Below, in pieces: positions 1-5,597 of a stretch of 6,124 nt of DNA. The position numbers and the translations under genes are program-made. Positions within the stretch are counted from its first letter, which is position 1; every line of letters starts with the position of its first letter. Source of the DNA: Bacteroidales bacterium (GTDB taxonomy: Bacteria > Bacteroidota > Bacteroidia > Bacteroidales > UBA932); NCBI GenBank assembly GCA_024401915.1, contig JAKSKA010000090.1, forward strand, positions 1-6,124, read 5' to 3'. Below the pieces are notes generated by a model. That model did no database searches. It was given only the letters and a program-made list of their open reading frames with translations, and was not told where the DNA came from.

Positions 1-404
1 CTCGACTTGACGCTCGACGACCTGTCCGGACGGGGACGGGTGGTGGGGACGGGGATGTGGGGTTGGTCGGGGGCGTCGGGAGGGGGATGAGCGAGCGGGT
101 GGTGGGGGGCGAGAGTGGTGGGGTGTGCGAATACCATGAGGGGTGGCTGAGCGTTCCCGGGGTCTATGCCGACGTGCGCCGTCCTGAATCCATCACCGTG
201 GAATACTATGACGAGAACCTCGAGAAGAAGACCGAGACCTTCGACAGGTTCGGCTGCCGTATGGTCCAGCACGAATTGTCCCATCTCGACGGCGTGCTTT
301 TTGTGGATATGGTGGCACCGATACGCAGGAAGATCATCTCCAAGAAACTTCTGAATATTTCCAAAGGCAAGGTCGCCACACATTATAACTCTAAAATCAA
401 GTAA
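1..404 (+). CDS. def: Peptide deformylase, 5'-partial, N-terminal part corrupted
   Basis: Peptide deformylase removes the N-formyl group from nascent proteins at the ribosome and uses a metal held by one Cys and two His. The C-terminal half is clear: motif 2 appears as EGWLSVPGV (138-164) and motif 3 as QHELSHLDG (267-293), followed by LFVD and a basic tail typical of Bacteroidetes enzymes; the stop is TAA at 402-404. The metal-ligand Cys of motif 2 (EGCLS) is Trp here (TGG, 144-146). Upstream of about 130 the translation is Gly/Val-rich and unlike the family, and motif 1 (GxGxAAPQ) is not in the window. The first 30 bases read in frame 1 give LDLTLDDLSG, which resembles the segment between motifs 1 and 2, whereas the rest of the gene is in frame 3, so a frame change inside the G-rich stretch is likely. 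A GTG at 57 should not be taken as the start. The gene ends 2 nt before the phosphomannomutase. Family assignment is secure; whether the gene is intact cannot be judged from this sequence. Confidence 0.88.
   Translation, partial: RLDARRPVRTGTGGGDGDVGLVGGVGRGMSERVVGGESGGVCEYHEGWLSVPGVYADVRRPESITVEYYDENLEKKTETFDRFGCRMVQHELSHLDGVLFVDMVAPIRRKIISKKLLNISKGKVATHYNSKIK
31..130 (+). other. Extreme G-rich stretch, probable sequence artefact
   Basis: By direct count these 100 bases hold 65 G, 10 C, 10 A and 15 T, whereas the adjoining gene sequence has G and C in similar amounts. GGGGACGGG occurs at 32-40 and again at 45-53, and the run at 32-54 formally matches a G-quadruplex pattern. The stretch overlies the part of peptide deformylase that should encode conserved sequence, sits at the window edge, and the damage fades out near 145 with GGG-TGG where GGC-TGC (Gly-Cys) is expected. 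This fits C/A/T-to-G miscalls, such as dark-cycle G calls of two-colour sequencing at a thinly covered contig end, better than real biology. Confidence 0.7.
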
Positions 405-406
405 TT

Positions 407-1774
407 ATGGGAGCATTCCACGCATACGACATCAGGGGAGTCTATAACAAGGACTTCGACAAGGATACCGTTTACAAGATAGGCTATTTCATCCCGGGAC
501 TTCTCGGGGCGGACAAGGTCCTGGTGGGCCGTGACTGCCGCGTATCGTCCGACGAGATCCACGAATACCTGCTCAAGGGCATCACGGATGCCGGCGCGGA
601 CGTTTACGACATAGGTCTCAGCTCCACGCCCCTGGTTTATTTCGGTACGGCGAACTATGGTTTCAAGGCTTCGGTCCAGATTACCGCTTCCCACAATCCC
701 GCCGAGTACAACGGGATGAAGGTAAGCCGCGAAAACGCCCTTCCGGTAGGCCTTGACACGGGCTTGGGCCAGATCAAGCAGTGGATCGAAGAAGGCAGGG
801 AAACACCTGCCGCCGCCAACAGGGGCAAGGTTGTCAGCAAGGATATAAAGCCCGACTACCTGGCTTTCCTGAGGAAGTTCAAAAGCGATTATTCGAACCT
901 CAAGATAGCTTTCGACCTTTCCAACGGAATGTCGAACCTCTTTGCGAAGGAGGTCTTCGCCGGTGAGGATGCGGATTACCTCTTCGATACCATCGACGGC
1001 CGTTTCCCCAATCACGAACCCAACCCGCTCATCCCCAAGAACGTGGAGCCGCGCAAGCAGCTCGTCTCCTGCAAGCACGCCGATATCGGAGTAATCTATG
1101 ACGGCGATGCCGGCCGTGTGATGTTCGTTGATGACAAGGCCCGTTTCGTCGCTCCCGACCTCATCATAGCGCTGATGTCCAAATATTTCTGCGATGAGAT
1201 GGGCGCCCGCGACCCCCGCGTGCTCCAGGAGATACGCAGCTCGAAGGCCGTTGCCGAATACCTTTCGGCCTATAACGCCGACGTGCGTACCTGGCGTGTA
1301 GGCCGTGCCTTTGCCGCACCCAGGCTCCGCGAGATCGACGGCCTCTGGGGCGGTGAACTCGCCGGCCACTATTATTTCAAGGACTTCTTCTATTCCGACA
1401 GCGGAATGCTGGCGTCCATCATCGTGCTCCGCATCGTCTCCGCTCTCAAGCGCGAGGGGAGCTGCCTCAGCGCCTGGGTGGACTCGGTGACCAGATACCG
1501 CAACTCCGGGGAGATTAATTTCCGCGTCGAGGACAAAAAGGGCGCTATGGATGCTCTCAAGGCATATTTCGAGTCGGAACAGACGCCGCAGGCCGTTATG
1601 GACTTCGATGGCTACAGGCTGGAATATCCCGACTGGTGGTTCAATGTCAGGCCGTCCAATACGGAGCCTTTCCTCCGCTTCATCTGCGAGGCGACCCCCG
1701 ACGAGCTGCTTGAACGGAAAGTGGCTGCTGCAACAAAGATAATCGAGAACGAATTCGGAGGGGTGCGCGCGTGA
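407..1774 (+). CDS. manB: Phosphomannomutase/phosphoglucomutase
   Basis: An alpha-D-phosphohexomutase of 455 aa, the usual length, that interconverts mannose or glucose 6-phosphate and 1-phosphate in the cytoplasm to feed nucleotide-sugar and envelope polysaccharide synthesis. Four landmark loops occur in order: the phosphoserine loop TASHNP (93-98, Ser95), the metal loop DGDAGR (232-237), the sugar-specificity loop GGELAGH (315-321) and the phosphate-binding loop RPSNTEP (415-421). N-terminal AYDIRG and GRDCR are also typical. The metal loop is odd: the family has DGD(A/G)DR with three Asp ligands, but the third is Gly236 (GGC at 1112-1114, one base from GAC). WRVGRAF (296-302) has Arg where the Pseudomonas enzyme has a substrate-contacting His; I believe Arg is common in Bacteroidetes homologues. 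The ATG at 407 lies 2 nt after the deformylase stop with no clear Shine-Dalgarno, and the end overlaps the next gene by 4 nt. Mannose versus glucose preference cannot be read from sequence, so the symbol is tentative. Confidence 0.94.
   Translation: MGAFHAYDIRGVYNKDFDKDTVYKIGYFIPGLLGADKVLVGRDCRVSSDEIHEYLLKGITDAGADVYDIGLSSTPLVYFGTANYGFKASVQITASHNPAEYNGMKVSRENALPVGLDTGLGQIKQWIEEGRETPAAANRGKVVSKDIKPDYLAFLRKFKSDYSNLKIAFDLSNGMSNLFAKEVFAGEDADYLFDTIDGRFPNHEPNPLIPKNVEPRKQLVSCKHADIGVIYDGDAGRVMFVDDKARFVAPDLIIALMSKYFCDEMGARDPRVLQEIRSSKAVAEYLSAYNADVRTWRVGRAFAAPRLREIDGLWGGELAGHYYFKDFFYSDSGMLASIIVLRIVSALKREGSCLSAWVDSVTRYRNSGEINFRVEDKKGAMDALKAYFESEQTPQAVMDFDGYRLEYPDWWFNVRPSNTEPFLRFICEATPDELLERKVAAATKIIENEFGGVRA
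1757..1763 (+). promoter_or_regulatory. Shine-Dalgarno for the M23 peptidase gene
   Basis: GGAGGGG lies 7 nt before the GTG at 1771, inside the phosphomannomutase coding sequence. It supports the GTG as the start and, with the GTGA stop/start overlap, suggests translational coupling. A purine-rich site this strong is notable because Bacteroidetes genes often lack one. Confidence 0.6.
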
Positions 1775-2811
1775 AAAAGACAGTATCACTTGTAATCTGC
1801 GCCCTCTGCGCCTTCGTTTCCACCGCACAGACTCCCGTGACGGTGCCTGTTCCCGTTCCGACACAGGCGCCGATCACCGCCGATTCCGCGCCCGCCGACA
1901 GCGTCGTCAGCTTCGCCAAGGGCAGCGGTGCCGCCATCGATACGCTTGACGTCAAGGACCCCCGCGTGCTCGTGGTCCTGCGTGACGACAATACCTGGTG
2001 CTACATACGCAACCTCGCCAACATCGCGAGCGACACGCTGTTTACCGGCCACTGGAACACCACGTCCGTCAATGCCTACGCTGACGTTGCCTACAACTCC
2101 CTGCCTTACCACAGCACGATAATCCTTGACGACGGAGTGGGTCACTTCACCTGCCCCTACCGCACCAAGGTGTTTTCAAAGTTCGGCTATCGCCACGGAC
2201 GCCGCCATCAGGGCGTTGACCTGCCTCTGAAGACAGGTGAGCCCGTCCGCGCCGCCTTCGACGGCAAGGTGCGCATCTCGATGGCGTGCAGGGGCTACGG
2301 CCAGCTCATAGTCATCCGCCACGACAACGGCCTGGAAACCTACTACGGCCATCTCTCGAAGCGTATGGTCGAATCCGGCGACTGGGTCCATTCCGGCGAT
2401 GTGATCGGCCTTGGAGGTTCCACTGGCCGTTCCACCGGCCCGCATCTCCATTTCGAGACGCGTTATCAGGGCTATGCCTTCGATCCCCAGTGGATCGCCG
2501 ATTTCGAGCAGGGAACGCTGCGCCGCAATGTCTTTGTGCTCCGTCGCAGCTATCTCGACGCAAGTTCCCACTACGTTCCCGAGTCCATCGACGAGGAGGA
2601 GGCAATCTATCTCGACGAGGAGAAGATCGTGGCCGAGGAGAAACGAATCGCTGCGGAGAAGGCTGCAATGCGCTGGCACAAGGTGCGCAGCGGGGAGACC
2701 GTCTCCGGCATAGCCAAGCGCTATGGAATCACCCAGACCAAGATCAAGCAACTCAATCCGAAGCTCAATATCAACCGTATCAGCATAGGCCAGAAAATCA
2801 GGATCAACTAG
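1771..2811 (+). CDS. Secreted M23 peptidoglycan endopeptidase with C-terminal LysM
   Basis: A 346-aa zinc metallopeptidase predicted to cut peptide cross-links of peptidoglycan in the periplasm. Residues 1-19 form a signal peptide (MKK, hydrophobic core, likely cleavage after STA), followed by a Pro/Val-rich linker (22-36). A conserved Bacteroidetes lead-in spans about 57-130 and the M23 domain about 131-240. Zinc ligands are His146 and Asp150 (HQGVD) and His227 in the HLH motif, with His225 and His194 (YYGH) as catalytic histidines; GSTGRSTGPHLHFE is an intact family signature. A charged, Glu/Ala/Lys-rich, probably helical linker (273-299) leads to one LysM repeat (about 302-345, HKVRSGETVSGIAKRYG), which binds glycan. 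All catalytic residues are present, so the enzyme looks active rather than a NlpD-like activator. GTG is the start: it follows a good Shine-Dalgarno and gives a proper signal peptide. The stop abuts the next start, so the two hydrolases are probably coupled. The precise bond cleaved is not deducible. Confidence 0.95.
   Translation: MKKTVSLVICALCAFVSTAQTPVTVPVPVPTQAPITADSAPADSVVSFAKGSGAAIDTLDVKDPRVLVVLRDDNTWCYIRNLANIASDTLFTGHWNTTSVNAYADVAYNSLPYHSTIILDDGVGHFTCPYRTKVFSKFGYRHGRRHQGVDLPLKTGEPVRAAFDGKVRISMACRGYGQLIVIRHDNGLETYYGHLSKRMVESGDWVHSGDVIGLGGSTGRSTGPHLHFETRYQGYAFDPQWIADFEQGTLRRNVFVLRRSYLDASSHYVPESIDEEEAIYLDEEKIVAEEKRIAAEKAAMRWHKVRSGETVSGIAKRYGITQTKIKQLNPKLNINRISIGQKIRIN
2800..2803 (+). promoter_or_regulatory. 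Weak Shine-Dalgarno before the DUF1460 gene
   Basis: AGGA lies 8 nt upstream of the GTG at 2812, at the end of the M23 gene. It gives modest support for the GTG start directly after the TAG stop. Confidence 0.4.
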
Positions 2812-3603
2812 GTGTTCCGTCTCCTCGCGCTCATATCGCTCCTGCTCACTCCGGCCGAGAAAATGGTCGAAGTGGCGCGTTCGTATCTTGGCACGCCCTA
2901 TGCGTCCTCCTCGATCGAACGTGTGCCCGAGACCCTTGTCGTGCGCAAGGACAGCACCGACTGTATGCTGTTCGTCGAGCTCTGCCTGGCTACCGTCATC
3001 TCTGAAGAGGAGAACCGGGATGCAGAGGTCTCGGAAGCGCTTTCCGATGCGGTGCGCACGCTCCGCTACCGCGGTGGTGTCGTGAGGGGATACAGCTCGC
3101 GCATCCACTATTTTTCCGAATGGCTGCAGCAGGGTATGGATCTCGGCATCCTGGACGAATATACGCACAAGGCGGGGGAGATCTTTTTCCAGCAGTTCAA
3201 CTATATGTCCCGTCATCCGTCATCCTATCCCAGGCTTGCACCGGCGCTCTCGGGGGACGTTGAGGCTCTCGGGACACTGAAGGAGATACGCAAGGTGGAG
3301 CGCGGACTGGAAGCGTCCAACCCGTATTATCGCATCCCGATGAGCTCCGTCGGCCCCGACGGTTCCATTGCCGGCTCGAGACACCGTATCCAGCCGGGCG
3401 ACATACTGTGCTTCGTGTCCAGGGCCGAGGGACTGGACATAGCTCACGTCGGCATAGCCTGCCCGCTCCCCGACGGCCGTATGTCGTTCATCCACGCATC
3501 CTCTCGCGCCGGCAAGGTCATACTCGAGCCGCGTGCCCTCTGCGATTATCCCGCAGCGGGACTGCGTGTCGCAAGAATAAGAAACAAACAGAATTTTTTA
3601 TAA
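2812..3603 (+). CDS. DUF1460 (NlpC/P60-like) amidase-type protein
   Basis: A 263-aa member of the DUF1460 family (PF07313), a Cys-His papain-like fold annotated as N-acetylmuramoyl-L-alanine amidase-like and thought to act on peptidoglycan fragments. Family blocks visible in order are YLGTPYASSSIE (25-36), ETLVV followed by STDCMLFVE (48-56) with presumed nucleophile Cys51, SRIHYFSEWL (96-105), GDILCFVS (196-203), GLDIAHVGIA (207-216) with presumed catalytic His212, and FIHASSRAGKV (227-237). The usual LDCTTFVE block differs here by Met-Leu after the Cys. The GTG at 2812 starts immediately after the M23 stop; the N-terminus (MFRLLALISLLLTPA) looks like a short signal peptide with only one basic residue, so export is likely but less certain. 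An internal ATG at 2863 would lose it. The partner relation to the preceding M23 enzyme, one cutting cross-links and the other processing fragments, is inference from position. Substrate is unknown. Confidence 0.9.
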   Translation: MFRLLALISLLLTPAEKMVEVARSYLGTPYASSSIERVPETLVVRKDSTDCMLFVELCLATVISEEENRDAEVSEALSDAVRTLRYRGGVVRGYSSRIHYFSEWLQQGMDLGILDEYTHKAGEIFFQQFNYMSRHPSSYPRLAPALSGDVEALGTLKEIRKVERGLEASNPYYRIPMSSVGPDGSIAGSRHRIQPGDILCFVSRAEGLDIAHVGIACPLPDGRMSFIHASSRAGKVILEPRALCDYPAAGLRVARIRNKQNFL

Positions 3604-3609
3604 GCTACA

Positions 3610-5577
3610 ATGAAAAAAATGGCAATCATCTTATCCGCAGCTGCTCTGGTGGCCTCCTGCGGGCAGAAGGAAGCTGAGTTCAAGTACACGCTTGACAGCT
3701 TCGCCGACGTCAAGGTAATGCGTTACCGCGTGCCCGGCTGGGAGAAGCTCAGCCTTCAGCAGAAGGAGTATGCATTCCACCTCGCCGAGGCCGCAAAATA
3801 TGGCCGCGACATACTCTGGCACCAGAACTGTTCCCGCAATCTCGAACTCCGCCACGACATCGAGACCATCCTTACCGCCTACGAGGGCGACAGGACGACA
3901 GAGGACTGGAAGGCGTTCGAGGAATATGCAAAGCGCGTTTTCTTCGCCAACGGCATCCATCACCATTATTCCGAGGACAAGTTCGTGCCAGCCTGCAACA
4001 GCGATTATTTCGCAATGCTGCTGCTCAGCAACGGATGCGACGTCGGAATCATACCCTATGTCTATGATGAGGCGATGTACCCGCAGCGCCGCAGCACGGC
4101 AACCAGCGGCGACATCGTGGCCCGGTCCGGCGTGAACTTCTACGAGGGCGTCACACGCGACGAAGTCGAGAAGTACTACGCTTCCATCGAGGACCCTGAC
4201 GATCCCGCCCCTGTTTCCTATGGTCTCAACACCAAGGTGGTCAAGGAGAACGGCAAGGTCGTCGAGAAGGCCTGGAAGGTGGGCGGCATCTACAGCCCGG
4301 CCATCGAGAACATCTGCAACGAGCTGGAGGCTGCCGCAAAGGTCGCTGAAAACGATATCCAGAAGAAGGCCCTCGGCCTGCTGGTCGAGTACTACAGGAC
4401 TGGCGATCTCCGCAAATGGGACGAGTTCAACATCGAATGGGTGAAGGATACCCTCGGGACAGTGGACTTCGTGAACGGATTCGTGGAGGACTACAATGAC
4501 CCTCTCGGCCGCAAGGGTGCCTGGGAAGGCCTTGTGGACATAAAGGACGAGGAAGCTTCCAGAAGGACGGAGATCCTCGCTGCGAACGCACAGTGGTTCG
4601 AGGACAACGCTCCCATCGACCCCCGTTTCCGCAAGTCGGAAGTCAAGGGTGTCAGCGCCAAGGTCGTGAACGTCGTGTGCCTTTCCGGGGATTCGTATCC
4701 TGCAGCCCCCATCGGAATCAACCTCCCGAATGCGGACTGGATCCGCAAGAACCACGGTTCGAAGTCCGTGACCATTGCAAACCTCAGCCATACCTATGAC
4801 CTCTCCGCCCAGGAGTCTCCCACCAGCACCCTGAAGGAGTTTGCGTATGACGGGAAGGAAATAGAGATGGCCGAGAAGTACGGTTCCTATGCGGGTGAGG
4901 TCCATACCGATCTCCACGAGTGCCTCGGCCACGGTTCAGGCCAGCTCCTCCCCGGAGTCAGCTCTACAGCTATGGGCGAGTATTCGTCTGCTCTCGAAGA
5001 GGCCCGCGCCGATCTCTTCGGACTTTATTTCTCCGCCGACCCCAAGCTCGTCGAACTTGGCATAATGCCTGATGCAGAGGCTTATAAGGCTGAATATGCC
5101 AATTATATACGCAATGGACTGATGGTCCAGTTCAGCCGCGTTGAACTCGGACGCCAGAATACCGAAGCCCATATGCAGAACCGCCAGCTGATTGCCGCCT
5201 GGTGCCTGGAGAAGGGGAACGGCGTCATCGAGAAGAAGGTCCGCGACGGAAAGACCTACTTCGTCATCAATGATTATGAGGCTCTCCGCGGACTCTTCGC
5301 GCAGCTCCTCGGCGAGATACAGAGAATCAAGTCCACCGGCGATTATGCGGCGGGCAAGGCCCTTGTCGAGAAGTATGCCGTCAATATCGATCCCGAACTC
5401 CACAAGGAGGTGAAGACGCGTTATGAGAAGCTCAAGCTCAAGCCTTACGGCGGTTTCCTCAACCCTGAGATCGTGCCTGTGGAGAAGGATGGCGCTGTCG
5501 TGGATTATGTGCTCGAGTATCCCGAGAACTATCTTGACCAGATGCTCGGTTACGGGAAGCGCTACAGCAGCCTTTGA
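3610..5577 (+). CDS. dpp3: Dipeptidyl peptidase III (M49), predicted lipoprotein
   Basis: A 655-aa zinc exopeptidase that releases N-terminal dipeptides from short peptides. The M49 signature is complete: HECLGH at 436-441 (zinc ligands His436 and His441, general base Glu437) and EEARAD at 463-468 (third ligand Glu464), plus the conserved HMQNR block with His521, the likely counterpart of the transition-state His of human DPP III. The N-terminus is a type II signal: MKKMAIILSAAALVASC with lipobox V-A-S-C and lipidated Cys17, followed by GQKEAE, which is compatible with the acidic/basic lipoprotein export signals of Bacteroidetes. The product is therefore expected on a membrane facing the periplasm or the cell surface, unlike the cytosolic eukaryotic enzymes. 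Length and the HECLGH/EEARAD variants match the Bacteroides thetaiotaomicron type. The ATG at 3610 was chosen over the one at 3619 because it supplies the Lys-Lys n-region; no Shine-Dalgarno is present and the upstream 15 nt are A/T-rich. It lies 6 nt after the DUF1460 gene and is last in the operon. Confidence 0.96.
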   Translation: MKKMAIILSAAALVASCGQKEAEFKYTLDSFADVKVMRYRVPGWEKLSLQQKEYAFHLAEAAKYGRDILWHQNCSRNLELRHDIETILTAYEGDRTTEDWKAFEEYAKRVFFANGIHHHYSEDKFVPACNSDYFAMLLLSNGCDVGIIPYVYDEAMYPQRRSTATSGDIVARSGVNFYEGVTRDEVEKYYASIEDPDDPAPVSYGLNTKVVKENGKVVEKAWKVGGIYSPAIENICNELEAAAKVAENDIQKKALGLLVEYYRTGDLRKWDEFNIEWVKDTLGTVDFVNGFVEDYNDPLGRKGAWEGLVDIKDEEASRRTEILAANAQWFEDNAPIDPRFRKSEVKGVSAKVVNVVCLSGDSYPAAPIGINLPNADWIRKNHGSKSVTIANLSHTYDLSAQESPTSTLKEFAYDGKEIEMAEKYGSYAGEVHTDLHECLGHGSGQLLPGVSSTAMGEYSSALEEARADLFGLYFSADPKLVELGIMPDAEAYKAEYANYIRNGLMVQFSRVELGRQNTEAHMQNRQLIAAWCLEKGNGVIEKKVRDGKTYFVINDYEALRGLFAQLLGEIQRIKSTGDYAAGKALVEKYAVNIDPELHKEVKTRYEKLKLKPYGGFLNPEIVPVEKDGAVVDYVLEYPENYLDQMLGYGKRYSSL

Positions 5578-5597
5578 GGCCGGCCGGAAGCGGTCCG

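Noticed and set aside
32..54. G-quadruplex motif with five G-runs
   Set aside because: It formally fits the pattern but sits in a stretch that appears to be miscalled, so no regulatory role can be supported.
1295..1306. VGR in place of VGH in the phosphomannomutase as a lost catalytic His
   Set aside because: From memory Arg is common here in Bacteroidetes homologues, so it is probably a subfamily trait; only an alignment could settle it.
383..1864. 493-aa open frame on the minus strand opposite the phosphomannomutase
   Set aside because: It has no recognisable domain and mirrors codon bias of a clearly real plus-strand gene; long antisense frames are expected in GC-rich coding DNA.
2416..2447. 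Near-tandem 12-nt repeat around TTCCACTGGCCG
   Set aside because: It encodes the STGRSTG part of the conserved M23 signature and needs no other explanation.
2176..3216. 346-aa minus-strand open frame across the M23/DUF1460 junction
   Set aside because: It spans two real genes, shows no family motif and is best read as a shadow.
3575..3609. A/T-rich stretch before the dipeptidyl peptidase gene as an internal promoter or terminator
   Set aside because: There is no hairpin, and I saw no Bacteroidetes-type TAnnTTTG -7 element with an upstream TTTG; it looks like a normal A/T-rich translation leader.
3631..4932. 433-aa open frame on the minus strand opposite the dipeptidyl peptidase gene
   Set aside because: Same reason: an antisense shadow of a gene with a complete M49 signature.
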